Positions 42,699-52,164 are shown, counted from the stretch's first letter. The stretch: 64,000 nt of DNA from Rhodococcus sp. G-MC3 (GCF_030063335.1 NZ_JASISW010000002.1:124001-188000), one strand, 5' to 3'. Numbers and translations: made by a program. The notes: generated by a model not told the origin, from the letters alone.

Positions 42699-44801
42699 GT
42701 GGCACAGGACGTGCTGACCGACCTCAACAAGGTCCGCAACATCGGCATCATGGCCCACATCGATGCTGGTAAAACCACCACTACCGAGCGCATCCTCTTC
42801 TACACCGGTATCTCGTACAAGATCGGTGAAGTTCACGACGGCGCAGCCACCATGGACTGGATGGAGCAGGAGCAGGAGCGTGGCATCACGATCACCTCTG
42901 CTGCCACGACGTGCTTCTGGAACGACAACCAGATCAACATCATCGATACGCCCGGCCACGTCGACTTCACGGTCGAGGTCGAGCGTTCGCTTCGCGTGCT
43001 CGATGGCGCCGTTGCCGTGTTCGACGGCAAAGAAGGCGTCGAGCCGCAGTCGGAGCAGGTGTGGCGTCAGGCCGACAAGTACGACGTTCCGCGTATCTGC
43101 TTCGTCAACAAGATGGACAAGCTGGGCGCTGACTTCTACTACACCGTCCAGACCATCAAGGATCGTCTCGGTGCCACGCCGCTGGTCATCCAGCTGCCGA
43201 TCGGCGCCGAGAACGATTTCGAGGGTGTAATCGACCTCGTGCAGATGAAGGCTCTCGTGTGGAGCGGTGAGACCAAGCTCGGTGAGAAGTACGAGATCCA
43301 GGAGATCCCGGAAAACCTCAAAGAGCGTGCAGACGAGTACCGCACGATGCTCCTCGAGACCGTGGCCGAGTCGGACGAAGCGCTTCTGGAGAAGCACTTC
43401 GGCGGCGAAGAGCTCACGATCGAAGAGGTCAAGGGCGCCATCCGCAAGATGACGGTCAACAGCGAGCTGTACCCGATCCTGTGTGGTTCCGCGTTCAAGA
43501 ACAAGGGCGTTCAGCCCATGCTCGACGCGGTTGTCGACTACCTCCCGTCTCCCCTCGACGTTGCCGAGACAATCGGTCACGCCGTCGGCGACGAGGAGAA
43601 GGAGATCACTCGCAAGCCGTCCGCAGACGAGCCGTTCGCAGCTCTTGCGTTCAAGATTGCGACTCACCCCTTCTTCGGCAAGCTGACGTATGTCCGCGTG
43701 TACTCGGGCAAGGTCGACTCCGGCGCTCAGGTCATCAACTCGACCAAGGGCAAGAAGGAGCGTCTGGGCAAGCTCTTCCAGATGCACTCCAACAAGGAGA
43801 ACGCAATCGCGGCGGCTTCGGCCGGTCACATCTACGCCGTCATCGGTCTCAAGGACACGACGACGGGTGACACGCTCTGCGATCCGCAGAATCAGATCAT
43901 CCTCGAGTCGATGAGCTTCCCGGACCCGGTCATTCAGGTCTCGATCGAGCCCAAGACCAAGTCCGACCAGGAGAAGCTGGGAACAGCAATCCAGAAGCTC
44001 GCCGAGGAAGATCCCACCTTCTCGGTCAAGCAGGACGAAGACACCGGCCAGACCGTCATCGGCGGTATGGGCGAGCTTCACCTCGACATCCTCGTGGACC
44101 GTATGCGTCGCGAGTTCAAGGTCGAGGCCAACGTCGGCAAGCCGCAGGTTGCGTACCGCGAGACCATCCGCAAGACGGTCGAGAAGCACGACTACACCCA
44201 CAAGAAGCAGACCGGTGGCTCCGGCCAGTTCGCGAAGGTCGTCATCAAGCTCGAGCCTTTCGAAGGCGAAGACGGCGCGACGTACGAGTTCGAGAACAAG
44301 GTCAGTGGTGGTCGTGTGCCGAGGGAGTACATCCCTTCGGTCGACGCCGGAGCACAGGACGCCATGCAGTACGGCGTTCTTGCCGGATACCCGCTGGTCA
44401 ACGTCAAGCTCACGCTCCTCGACGGTGCGTACCACGACGTCGACTCGTCGGAAATGGCCTTCAAGGTCGCCGGCTCACAAGCGTTCAAGGAAGCCGCTCG
44501 CAAGGCCAGCCCCGTCATTCTCGAGCCCGTCATGGCCGTTGAGGTCATCACGCCCGAGGATTACATGGGTGAGGTCATCGGCGACCTGAACTCCCGCCGT
44601 GGTCAGATTCAGGCCATGGAGGAACGCAGCGGTGCCCGTATCGTCAAGGCACTGGTTCCGCTGTCGGAGATGTTCGGCTACATCGGAGACCTTCGGTCGA
44701 AGACACAGGGCCGCGCTAACTACTCCATGGTGTTCGATTCCTACGCCGAGGTTCCCGTGAACGTCGCAAAGGAAATCATCGCGAAGGCGACCGGAGAATA
44801 A
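42699..44801 (+). CDS. fusA: elongation factor G
   Basis: 700-residue translocation GTPase. G1 [16 protein letters not shown]2 around [12 protein letters not shown]3 [17 protein letters not shown]4 [13 protein letters not shown]; domain [21 protein letters not shown] and the C-terminal domain [23 protein letters not shown] 42699 ([14 protein letters not shown]) is preferred to ATG 42690 because EF-G starts at this point in relatives and the purine-rich GGCGGGA is better spaced. 129 bp after rpsG, 101 bp before tuf. Confidence 0.97.
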   Translation: MAQDVLTDLNKVRNIGIMAHIDAGKTTTTERILFYTGISYKIGEVHDGAATMDWMEQEQERGITITSAATTCFWNDNQINIIDTPGHVDFTVEVERSLRVLDGAVAVFDGKEGVEPQSEQVWRQADKYDVPRICFVNKMDKLGADFYYTVQTIKDRLGATPLVIQLPIGAENDFEGVIDLVQMKALVWSGETKLGEKYEIQEIPENLKERADEYRTMLLETVAESDEALLEKHFGGEELTIEEVKGAIRKMTVNSELYPILCGSAFKNKGVQPMLDAVVDYLPSPLDVAETIGHAVGDEEKEITRKPSADEPFAALAFKIATHPFFGKLTYVRVYSGKVDSGAQVINSTKGKKERLGKLFQMHSNKENAIAAASAGHIYAVIGLKDTTTGDTLCDPQNQIILESMSFPDPVIQVSIEPKTKSDQEKLGTAIQKLAEEDPTFSVKQDEDTGQTVIGGMGELHLDILVDRMRREFKVEANVGKPQVAYRETIRKTVEKHDYTHKKQTGGSGQFAKVVIKLEPFEGEDGATYEFENKVSGGRVPREYIPSVDAGAQDAMQYGVLAGYPLVNVKLTLLDGAYHDVDSSEMAFKVAGSQAFKEAARKASPVILEPVMAVEVITPEDYMGEVIGDLNSRRGQIQAMEERSGARIVKALVPLSEMFGYIGDLRSKTQGRANYSMVFDSYAEVPVNVAKEIIAKATGE

Positions 44802-44902
44802 TTCTCTGCCGAAGCTGGACCACGCTAGACCTGTAATAAGAATCAACACATACACGTGCTGCCCTTTCGGGGCACGCACAGATCAGTCCAGGAGGACACA
44901 CA

Positions 44903-46093
44903 GTGGCGAAGGCGAAGTTCGAGCGGACGAAGCCGCACGTCAACATCGGGACCATCGGTCACGTTGACCACGGCAAAACGACGCTGACGGCAGCAATCAC
45001 CAAGGTTCTGCACGACAAGTACCCGGACCTCAACGAAGCTTCGGCTTTCGACGAGATCGACAAGGCGCCGGAGGAGAAGGCTCGTGGTATCACGATCAAC
45101 ATCTCCCACGTCGAGTACCAGACGGAGAAGCGTCACTACGCTCACGTCGATGCTCCCGGCCACGCTGACTACATCAAGAACATGATCACGGGTGCTGCGC
45201 AGATGGACGGCGCAATCCTGGTCGTTGCAGCTACCGATGGCCCGATGCCGCAGACGCGTGAGCATGTGCTCCTCGCCAAGCAGGTCGGCGTTCCGTACAT
45301 CCTTGTTGCACTCAACAAGGCCGACATGGTCGACGACGAAGAAATCATCGAGCTTGTCGAGATGGAGGTCCGTGAGCTTCTCGCTGCGCAGGACTTCGAC
45401 GAGGATGCCCCCGTCATCAAGGTCTCCGCACTGAAGGCTCTCGAAGGCGACGAGAAGTGGGGCGAGAGCGTTCTCGAGCTCATGCAGGCCGTCGACGATT
45501 CCGTCCCGGACCCCGTCCGTGAGACGGACAAGCCGTTCCTCATGCCCGTCGAGGACGTCTTCACCATCACCGGTCGTGGAACTGTCGTCACCGGACGTAT
45601 CGAGCGCGGCTCGGTCAACGTCAACGAAGAGGTCGAGATCGTCGGCATCCGCCCCGGCTCGACCAAGACCACGGTCACCGGCATCGAGATGTTCCGCAAG
45701 CTGCTCGACTCGGGCCAGGCAGGCGACAACGTCGGTCTGCTCGTTCGCGGCATCAAGCGCGAAGATGTCGAGCGTGGACAGGTCATCATCAAGCCGGGCA
45801 CCACGACTCCCCACACGGAGTTCGAGGGCAACGCTTACATCCTGTCCAAGGACGAAGGCGGCCGCCACACGCCGTTCTTCAACAACTACCGCCCGCAGTT
45901 CTACTTCCGCACCACGGACGTTACGGGCGTCGTGACCCTCCCCGAGGGCACCGAGATGGTTATGCCCGGTGACAACACCGAGATGACCGTCGCGCTGATC
46001 CAGCCGGTCGCCATGGACGAGGGCCTGCGTTTCGCTATCCGTGAGGGTGGTCGTACCGTCGGCGCCGGTCGCGTCACCAAGATCATCAAGTAG
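44903..46093 (+). CDS. tuf: elongation factor Tu
   Basis: 396-residue GTPase delivering aminoacyl-t[17 protein letters not shown] (G1), [14 protein letters not shown] (G2), [12 protein letters not shown] (G3) and NKADMV (G4); domains II and III follow, ending [16 protein letters not shown] 44903 has CCAGGAGGA about 8 bp upstream. The last 11 bp around the stop (GATCATCAAGT, 46081-46091) are repeated at 46117-46127. A strong terminator follows. Confidence 0.98.
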   Translation: MAKAKFERTKPHVNIGTIGHVDHGKTTLTAAITKVLHDKYPDLNEASAFDEIDKAPEEKARGITINISHVEYQTEKRHYAHVDAPGHADYIKNMITGAAQMDGAILVVAATDGPMPQTREHVLLAKQVGVPYILVALNKADMVDDEEIIELVEMEVRELLAAQDFDEDAPVIKVSALKALEGDEKWGESVLELMQAVDDSVPDPVRETDKPFLMPVEDVFTITGRGTVVTGRIERGSVNVNEEVEIVGIRPGSTKTTVTGIEMFRKLLDSGQAGDNVGLLVRGIKREDVERGQVIIKPGTTTPHTEFEGNAYILSKDEGGRHTPFFNNYRPQFYFRTTDVTGVVTLPEGTEMVMPGDNTEMTVALIQPVAMDEGLRFAIREGGRTVGAGRVTKIIK

Positions 46094-46145
46094 TCTCCGC
46101 AGGCTCCGCCTACGGCGATCATCAAGTGATCTAGCTTCACCCTGA

Positions 46146-46188
46146 AAGGGCGCCCATCTCCGCAAGGAGGTGGGCGCCCTTTTGCTTG
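46146..46188 (+). terminator. rho-independent terminator of the str operon
   Basis: A 16-bp stem (46146-46161 with 46166-46181, one G-U wobble) is closed by a GCAA tetraloop and followed by TTTGCTT. The arms begin AAGGGCGCCC and end GGGCGCCCTT. It lies 52 bp after the tuf stop and is the strongest intrinsic terminator in the window. Confidence 0.9.
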
Positions 46189-46192
46189 CGCC

Positions 46193-46245
46193 GGCATGAA
46201 TGGACCATCGCAACGCCTAGACGGCTTGAATGCGCCATTCATGCC
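46193..46245. promoter_or_regulatory. inverted repeats upstream of hen1
   Basis: GGCATGAATGG (46193-46203) and CCATTCATGCC (46235-46245) are perfect 11-bp arms 31 bp apart. The right arm also takes part in a compact palindrome, TGAATG-CGC-CATTCA (46227-46241). They lie 61-113 bp before the hen1 start and after the tuf terminator, where a promoter and operator for the RNA-repair genes would be expected. Could also form RNA structure. Confidence 0.4.
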
Positions 46246-46305
46246 ATCAGGGGAGCCAGCGAAAACCCCGCGCGCCACATCGGACAGTGAAGTAACGTCG
46301 CCGCA

Positions 46306-47691
46306 ATGCTCATGACCCTGACCGTTGCTGCAACACACGATTTCCCGGACACCACCGATCTCGGGTATCTGTTGCACAAGCACCCCGACAAGGTGCAGGC
46401 CTTCGGGCTCTCGGTCGGATCGGCGACGGTTCTCTATCCAGAGGCGTCTCCCGAGTCCACCTGCGTAGCGCTGATTCTCGACGTCGATTCGGCGGAACTC
46501 GGCAAGACCCAACCGCGGTACTCGTCGAGCGAATTCGCACTCGGTCGCTATGTCAACGACAGGCCGTATGCCGGGGCTTCGCTGCTGGCGGTGGCGCTCT
46601 CGCGGGTATTCAAGCAGGCGATGACGGGGACCTGTACCGCGCGGCCCGAACTCCCCGACCTGGCGTTGAGTATGACGGTGAATCTACCGTCGGTGCCGTG
46701 CCGCGGTGGAAGTGAGCTTGCTGCAGAACTTTTCGAGCCGTTGGGATGGACTGTCGATGCCCGTCCGATCCCGTTGGACGCACGTATCGAACGGTGGGGC
46801 GACTCGGTCTACCTCGATCTGACACTTACCGGAACGTTCACCGTCTCGGCAGCGCTGAGGCACCTGTACGTTCTTCTTCCGGTTCTCGACGACGTCAAGC
46901 ACTACTGGGTTGGCGAGGACGAAGCCGACAAACTAGTGCGAGCAGCGGGGGATTGGCTCGGCGATCACCCGCAGATCGACCTCATTGCCGGGCGATACCT
47001 CAAGCACCGCCGCGAACTCGTAGCGTCGGTAGTGGACAGGCTTGTTCCTGGCGCTGCGGCGGACGAGCGGGCGCCACGCGATCCGAGACTGAGCGAGTCA
47101 AGGGCGCAGGCTGTCGTCGCTGAACTGCAGGGCGCCAAGAGTGTCGTCGACCTCGGCTGTGGTGAGGGCCGTCTGCTCCGAGAATTGTTCGCGGACAGCT
47201 CGTTCGAATCGATTGTCGGCGTGGACGTCAGCGCACGGGCTCTGGCCACGGCAGAAAAACGGCTCAGGCTGCAGGATCTGCCCGACAGACAGCGAACGAG
47301 AATTCAGCTTCGGCAGTCCTCGGCCACCTATCGCGACAGCAGACTGAGCGGTTTCGACGCCATGGTGCTGATGGAGGTGATCGAACACGTCGAACCAGAT
47401 CGCCTTCCGGCGCTGGAACGATCGGTGTTCCGGGAGGCCAGACCCACCAAGGTGCTCGTGACAACACCCAACAGCGAATACAACATCCTCTACGACGGGC
47501 TCGCACACGGCGAGTTCCGGCACCCCGATCACCGATTCGAGTTCACCCGTGCGCAATTCGCGGAGTGGGCAGCGGCCGTTGCCGAACGAGCGGACTACGA
47601 CGTCCGCCACGGCACCATCGGCCCTGTCGACGACGCCCTCGGGGCACCGACTCAGATGGCAATCTTCACCAGACGAGAGGTAAAGGCATGA
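46306..47691 (+). CDS. hen1: bacterial Hen1, RNA 3'-terminal ribose 2'-O-methyltransferase
   Basis: 461-residue protein of the Pnkp-Hen1 RNA-repair system. The N-terminal half (TLTVAATHDFPDTTDLGYLLHKHPD in outline, SSEFALGRYVNDRPYAGASLLA) interacts with and activates the Pnkp ligase; the C-terminal half is the methyltransferase: SAM motif VVDLGCGEGRLLREL, metal-binding EVIEHVEPDRL and the His of GEFRHPDHRFEF. It 2'-O-methylates the repair junction so that the same RNA cannot be cut again. ATG 46306 gives MLMTLTV; ATG 46312 is also possible. The stop overlaps the pnkp ATG by 4 bp. Confidence 0.93.
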   Translation: MLMTLTVAATHDFPDTTDLGYLLHKHPDKVQAFGLSVGSATVLYPEASPESTCVALILDVDSAELGKTQPRYSSSEFALGRYVNDRPYAGASLLAVALSRVFKQAMTGTCTARPELPDLALSMTVNLPSVPCRGGSELAAELFEPLGWTVDARPIPLDARIERWGDSVYLDLTLTGTFTVSAALRHLYVLLPVLDDVKHYWVGEDEADKLVRAAGDWLGDHPQIDLIAGRYLKHRRELVASVVDRLVPGAAADERAPRDPRLSESRAQAVVAELQGAKSVVDLGCGEGRLLRELFADSSFESIVGVDVSARALATAEKRLRLQDLPDRQRTRIQLRQSSATYRDSRLSGFDAMVLMEVIEHVEPDRLPALERSVFREARPTKVLVTTPNSEYNILYDGLAHGEFRHPDHRFEFTRAQFAEWAAAVAERADYDVRHGTIGPVDDALGAPTQMAIFTRREVKA

Positions 47692-50174
47692 CACAGTACG
47701 AACTTCCCGACCTCGCGCTGATCGTGCTGGTCGGAATCAGCGGATCGGGTAAAACATCCTTCGCTGCACAACATTTCGGCCCGTACGAGACGGTGTCGAG
47801 CGACGTGTGCCGTGGCATTGTCAGCGATGACCCGAATCTGCAGAGCGCGACGAAGGACGCCTTCGAGTTGCTGGAGTTCATCGTCGCCAAGCGCCTTGCT
47901 GCTGGACGACTGACGGTGGTCGATGCCACCAATGTGCAACCCGCTGCTCGGAAGGCGCTGGTGAAGCTCGCCAGGGACAACGATGTGCTGCCCGTGGCCG
48001 TCGTGCTCGATGTTCCCGAACCGGTCTGTGCGGGGCGCAACGCCGGCCGGGAAGACCGGAGTTTCGGCAGGGACGTGCTCAGGCGTCAGCACCAGCAGCT
48101 GACGAGGTCGATGCGCGGGTTGGCCAAGGAGGGCTTCCGCACCGTTCATCTGCTGGAGGGGACCGAAGAAGTCGAGGAGGCCAGCTTCACCCGTGTACCA
48201 CTGCGCAGCGATCGACGCGACCTACGGGGGCCTTTCGACGTCATAGGCGACATCCACGGGTGTTTCGGTGAGCTGGAGACCCTACTGGTCACTCTCGGCT
48301 ACTCGATCCGTCGAGATGACGAAGACCGAGTTGTCGGTGCAGTCCCGCCACCGGGCAGAACAGCGGTGTTCCTCGGCGACTTCGTCGACCGCGGTCCCGA
48401 TTCCGCGGGCGTGCTGCGACTCGTCATGGGGATGGTCGGTGCAGGCGAGGCGCTCGCGGTTCCTGGCAACCACGAACACAAGATGGTGCAGGCACTGCGC
48501 GGAAGAAAGGTCAACGTCACCCACGGTCTCGCGGAGACGCTGGCGCAGCTCGATACCGAAACCGAGGAATTCCGAGGGGAGGTCCTCACATTCTGTGACG
48601 GCCTCGTCGCGCACCTGGTGCTCGACGAGGGTCGTCTCGTGCTCGCGCACGCGGGGCTGATCGAGAAGTACCACAATCGGGCGTCGGGCAGAGTTCGTAG
48701 CTTTGCGCTCTACGGTGACACCACCGGCGAGACGGACGAATTCGGACTTCCGGTGCGGTACCCGTGGGCGCAGGACTATCGCGGTACTGCGATGGTTCTG
48801 TATGGCCACACTCCGATCCCTGAGCCGGAGTGGTTGAACAACACCCTGTGCCTCGACACGGGATGCGTCTTCGGCGGGAAGCTGACGGCGCTGAGATATC
48901 CGGAACGGGAGATCACGTCGGTTCCCGCGCAGAAGGAATGGTATGCACCGGCGAAGCCGCTGAATCAGTATGTTCGAGAGGAAGATTCGCTCGATCTGAC
49001 GGATGTGATCGGGCCGACGGGTGTCGAGACTTCTCTTCGCGGGCGAGTCAGCATCCGGGCCGAGAACGCTGCGGGTGCGCTCGAGGTGATGAGCCGGTTC
49101 GCGGTGGCACCACAATGGCTACGGTACCTTCCTCCGACGATGGCGCCATGTCCATCCTCGGCGCGGGACGGCTACCTCGAATACCCGACCGAGGCATTCG
49201 ATGCCTACCGCAAGGTCGGAGTTCAGGCTGTCGTGTGCGAGGAGAAGCACATGGGATCTAGGGTCGTGCTGGTGCTGAACCGCGACGGGACTTCGATGGC
49301 TCACACGCGCACCGGCAGAAGGGTGTTCGACGAGAATCTGACCAGCGATCTCGTCACATCGGCATCGGCGGCGTTCGAGAAAGCAGGTCTCTGGGACGAG
49401 CTCGATTCCTCGTGGGTCATCGTCGACAGTGAACTGATGCCGTGGTCCGCAAAGGCGGAAGGTCTGATTCGGACCCAGTATGCGGCGGTAGCGGCAGCAG
49501 CGGGTGCCGACCTCACCGCCGAGGGAGCGCTTCTGAACAGGGCTGCGGCACGCGGACTTCCGGTACAGGATCGTCTCGACCGGAACTCCAGGCGATCGGC
49601 GAGCATCACGGAGTTCGCCGACGCCTATCGCGGATATATCTGGGAGACGACGGGTCTGGAAGGAGTCACGCTTGCACCGTTCCAGATTCTGGCCACGTCG
49701 AAGGGAGTGCACGTCGATCGCCCACACGAGTGGCACCTCGGTATCGCCGATCGGTTGGCCGACGCAGTACCGACGCTGTTCACCAGAACACGACGTGTCA
49801 CGGTCGACCTCGGCTCGGACGAGTCGGCACGCGAGGGTGCGCTGTGGTGGGAGAACCTCACCGTGGGAGGTGGAGAAGGGATGGTGGTCAAGCCTGCGGC
49901 CAATAGTCCGACCGGAAAGGTGCAGCCGGGCATCAAGGTTCGCGGGCGTGACTACCTGCGACTGATCTACGGACCGGACTACACCGAGCCGGCGCAGCTC
50001 GAGGTATTGCGTGAGCGCAACTTGGCTCACAAGCAGTCCATGGCGCTACGCGAGTACGCGCTCGGTATCGAAGCGCTGCAGCGCTACGTCGCCGGCGAGC
50101 CGCTGTGGCGTGTGCATCAGGCGGTCTTTGCTGTGCTGGCGTTGGAGTCGGAGCCGGTGGATCCGCGTTTGTGA
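47688..50174 (+). CDS. pnkp: Pnkp, polynucleotide kinase-phosphatase-ligase
   Basis: 828-residue three-domain RNA-repair enzyme. Kinase: P-loop GISGSGKTS (16-24). Calcineurin-type phosphatase: GDIHG (187-191), GDFVDRG (230-236), GNHEH (260-264). Ligase: adenylated Lys520 in EEKHMGSR, with downstream motif VIVDSELMPW and GGEGMVVKP. It heals and seals cleaved tRNA or other RNA together with Hen1. Its 3' end overlaps the convergent AmaP-like gene by 58 bp. All catalytic residues that I can check are present. Confidence 0.95.
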   Translation: MTQYELPDLALIVLVGISGSGKTSFAAQHFGPYETVSSDVCRGIVSDDPNLQSATKDAFELLEFIVAKRLAAGRLTVVDATNVQPAARKALVKLARDNDVLPVAVVLDVPEPVCAGRNAGREDRSFGRDVLRRQHQQLTRSMRGLAKEGFRTVHLLEGTEEVEEASFTRVPLRSDRRDLRGPFDVIGDIHGCFGELETLLVTLGYSIRRDDEDRVVGAVPPPGRTAVFLGDFVDRGPDSAGVLRLVMGMVGAGEALAVPGNHEHKMVQALRGRKVNVTHGLAETLAQLDTETEEFRGEVLTFCDGLVAHLVLDEGRLVLAHAGLIEKYHNRASGRVRSFALYGDTTGETDEFGLPVRYPWAQDYRGTAMVLYGHTPIPEPEWLNNTLCLDTGCVFGGKLTALRYPEREITSVPAQKEWYAPAKPLNQYVREEDSLDLTDVIGPTGVETSLRGRVSIRAENAAGALEVMSRFAVAPQWLRYLPPTMAPCPSSARDGYLEYPTEAFDAYRKVGVQAVVCEEKHMGSRVVLVLNRDGTSMAHTRTGRRVFDENLTSDLVTSASAAFEKAGLWDELDSSWVIVDSELMPWSAKAEGLIRTQYAAVAAAAGADLTAEGALLNRAAARGLPVQDRLDRNSRRSASITEFADAYRGYIWETTGLEGVTLAPFQILATSKGVHVDRPHEWHLGIADRLADAVPTLFTRTRRVTVDLGSDESAREGALWWENLTVGGGEGMVVKPAANSPTGKVQPGIKVRGRDYLRLIYGPDYTEPAQLEVLRERNLAHKQSMALREYALGIEALQRYVAGEPLWRVHQAVFAVLALESEPVDPRL

Positions 50175-50716
50175 GCACTGGCGTGCACCTGAACCCGTAC
50201 GGCGACGGGTGCGCCCTCCAGTGCTTCGGCAACGAACCCTGCCGCAGTCTCGACGACGCGGGTGAAGGTGTCGATGTCGATGTGCGGGGACGTCGACACC
50301 GTGACGGCCAGCGTCGCGGTTCCGCGGTCGTCGATTGCTCGCCCACGTGAGGATTCGACGCCGGGGAACGTCGCCAGATCGGCAGCAACGCCGCGGGCGA
50401 GCGCGCCGAGGTCGACGCGGACCGCGAGCACTTCTCCCGTCGAGATCTGCACCGTCCCTGTGTGACGCGGAGACAGGTTGCCGATGAGCAGTGCTATCGC
50501 TGCGAGCGTGGCGGCGACGGCAGTGCCCGCGAGCGCAGGTTCCCACCAGCTCTGTGCCGGAAGCCCCGCGAAGACCGCCCGATCGAATCGCGACAGCGTG
50601 TCCTTCGCGATCGGTACGTCGAAGTGCCAGGCCAGCGCGAAGGCGCCTCCGCCCAAGAGGACGATGCCGAGCAGTAGGACGAGCAGGCGGTCGACGACCG
50701 CCGTCGCGCGCTTCAC
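50117..50716 (-). CDS. AmaP-like membrane protein of the Asp23 operon
   Basis: 199-residue protein with two N-terminal membrane helices (LLVLLLGIVLLGGGAFALAW and AGTAVAATLAAIALLIGN), then an alkaline-shock-type C-terminal domain (VDLGALARGVAADLATFPGV, LAVTVSTSPHIDIDTF). It resembles AmaP, which anchors Asp23/Gls24 proteins at the membrane. Fifth and last gene of the operon; overlaps the preceding gene by 4 bp and the end of pnkp by 58 bp in convergent orientation. Confidence 0.8.
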   Translation of the reverse strand: MKRATAVVDRLLVLLLGIVLLGGGAFALAWHFDVPIAKDTLSRFDRAVFAGLPAQSWWEPALAGTAVAATLAAIALLIGNLSPRHTGTVQISTGEVLAVRVDLGALARGVAADLATFPGVESSRGRAIDDRGTATLAVTVSTSPHIDIDTFTRVVETAAGFVAEALEGAPVAVRVQVHASAHKRGSTGSDSNASTAKTA

Positions 50717-51699
50717 GAGCGGGCCTGTCGAATGCGGATCCGGGTCTTCCTCGTGTCGGCGAGCGCCGCCAGCGTGGGTGCTACGGCGTCGCGCACCGAT
50801 TCGGTCATGGCGGCCTCGTCGGCGTCTCTCGTCTTCCGCACCTCGATCGTGACGTGCTTCTTGGTCACTGTCGTGCGCGCCGAGTCAGCCCCCTGGACAT
50901 CGCCTGCGTGGTCGCTGCAAAGGCGCGCCACGTCGGTTGGGCGCAGCCAGACCATCGGCGAGGGGGATGTCGCAGACATTGCTCCGGTGTGCGTCTTGGT
51001 TCGGGGTTTGAGGCCGATCGCCACGAGGAGCAATCCGGCGATCACTGCTCCCGCGGCTGCGGGGATCATCCAGGTGGCCCAGTGGAGTTGCGCAATCCAG
51101 TCGACGGCGTTGCCGATCCACGGCGCCCCGACGATGGTCTCGCGTGCAATCAGAAATTCGCGTCCGGCGACGAACGCAACCCCGAGGAGAGCGAGGGCGA
51201 GGACAAGCGCGACGGGTAGTGCGGCTGGACTGGCAGTAGGGGGACGCGGCCTCGGTGCAGGCGCGGCGCCCTGGCCCGAGACGTGGTGCGTTCCAGCTGT
51301 ACTGGGAGTAGTGGCTGCTATGACGACGTTGAGTCGATGCAGCGGTAGTCCGATGATGGCGCCGAGCGCGCGTGCGACTTCCGCGTGCACAGACGCCGCC
51401 ACGTCGGAAATGGTGCTCGGCCACGCAACGCTCACGTACAGATTGATCGACACCGAGTGCTCGCCTACCGACACGTCGGCGCGAGGCAGTTCCCGGCCGG
51501 TCAGACGAGAAATCCCGCCGACGGTGCGAACGACGGCGGGCACCGTCAACGCTGCGGTGACGGCCACCCGCTCGATGGCACGCTCTTTGATGACGAGGGT
51601 GCCGGGACCACCGTTGTCGACCCCGGCAGTATCAACCCCAGCACTATCAACCCCGGCAGTATCAACCCCAGCACTATCAACCACGGCAATATCAACCAC
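50713..51699 (-). CDS. Asp23/Gls24 domain fused to a membrane anchor (DUF6286-like)
   Basis: 328-residue protein. An N-terminal run of VD(S/T/I)A(G/V) pentapeptides comes from a 15-bp tandem repeat; then an Asp23/Gls24 domain (about 35-150; IKERAIERVAVTAALTVPAV, ISINLYVSVAWP-like strands, VHAEVARALGAIIGLPLHRL), a Pro-rich linker, two hydrophobic segments (PVALVLALALLGVAFVAG, MIPAAAGAVIAGLLLVAIGL) and a C-terminal alkaline-shock-like domain. It thus combines shock protein and anchor in one chain. Start GTG 51699 overlaps the small DUF2273-like gene by 8 bp. Confidence 0.78.
   Translation of the reverse strand: MVDIAVVDSAGVDTAGVDSAGVDTAGVDNGGPGTLVIKERAIERVAVTAALTVPAVVRTVGGISRLTGRELPRADVSVGEHSVSINLYVSVAWPSTISDVAASVHAEVARALGAIIGLPLHRLNVVIAATTPSTAGTHHVSGQGAAPAPRPRPPTASPAALPVALVLALALLGVAFVAGREFLIARETIVGAPWIGNAVDWIAQLHWATWMIPAAAGAVIAGLLLVAIGLKPRTKTHTGAMSATSPSPMVWLRPTDVARLCSDHAGDVQGADSARTTVTKKHVTIEVRKTRDADEAAMTESVRDAVAPTLAALADTRKTRIRIRQARS
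51621..51695 (-). repeat. 15-bp tandem repeats across a stop/start junction
   Basis: Five 15-bp units (51621-51635, 51636-51650, 51651-51665, 51666-51680, 51681-51695), alternating CCCCGGCAGTATCAA and CCCCAGCACTATCAA, with the last diverged. They encode VD-A-G pentapeptides at the N-terminus of the anchored Asp23 protein, and the last unit carries the TGA of the small upstream gene. Because 15 is a multiple of 3, copies lengthen the protein rather than create micro-ORFs. Confidence 0.85.
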
Positions 51700-51871
51700 G
51701 GCCGCGGCTGCGCAACAGTGAGGTCAGGTCGAGGCGACCGTCGAAGTGCGCACCGATGGCGAGGCCGATGGCGCCGAGAAACAGTGCGAGAACGAATCCG
51801 CCGAATCCGCCCATGATTCCGGCAAGCGCGAGAAGGAGGCCGGTCAACAGACCGACGAACGTGTAGGTCAT
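51692..51871 (-). CDS. DUF2273-like small membrane protein of the Asp23 operon
   Basis: 59-residue protein starting MTYTFVGLLTGLLLALAG and ending SLLRSRGRG, with two hydrophobic segments (about 4-22 and 24-42) joined by a Gly-rich turn (IMGGFGGFVLAL). DUF2273 proteins regularly accompany Asp23/Gls24 and AmaP. It overlaps the upstream Gls24 gene by 4 bp (ATGA) and the downstream one by 8 bp, so it is a true operon member although short. Confidence 0.75.
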   Translation of the reverse strand: MTYTFVGLLTGLLLALAGIMGGFGGFVLALFLGAIGLAIGAHFDGRLDLTSLLRSRGRG

Positions 51872-52164
51872 GACGATTCTCCTGCGTTGGGGGCGATCAC
51901 GTCTTCCACGGTCACCGATACCGGGACCGAAACAAGTGGTTGGACGGCGGCCCGGACTCCCCGGGCGACGCCGTTCACGTCACTGGGATATTCGGCGCTG
52001 ATGTGGATGTCGCAGTGCACCGCATCGACGCGAACACCGAGAACTTTGCGACCCGGTAAATAGGTTGCGATCTCGCCGAATTCACCACCGTGCAGTGCAG
52101 CGACACCGGCGACGCTCAGTGCGGCAGCAGCGATCGTGTCGGCGAGGTCCACGTCGGCGTTCAC
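51868..52164 (-). CDS. small Asp23/Gls24-family protein
   Basis: 98-residue protein with a reduced alkaline-shock fold: AAALSVAGVAALHGGEFGEIATYLPG, VDAVHCDIHISAEYP and VRAAVQPLVSVPVSVTVEDVI are the strand-helix blocks of the family. No signal peptide, so cytoplasmic or membrane-tethered through partners. It overlaps both neighbours by 4 bp. Confidence 0.8.
   Translation of the reverse strand: MNADVDLADTIAAAALSVAGVAALHGGEFGEIATYLPGRKVLGVRVDAVHCDIHISAEYPSDVNGVARGVRAAVQPLVSVPVSVTVEDVIAPNAGESS

Noticed and set aside
42678-44435. 585-codon open frame antisense to fusA
   Set aside because: It lies wholly opposite the EF-G gene, has no family motif and is explained by high-GC third-position bias, as is the long frame opposite tuf (44843-46213).
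51621-51695. Repeat array considered as a CRISPR fragment
   Set aside because: The 15-bp units are contiguous with no spacers and keep an open reading frame; no cas genes are in the window.
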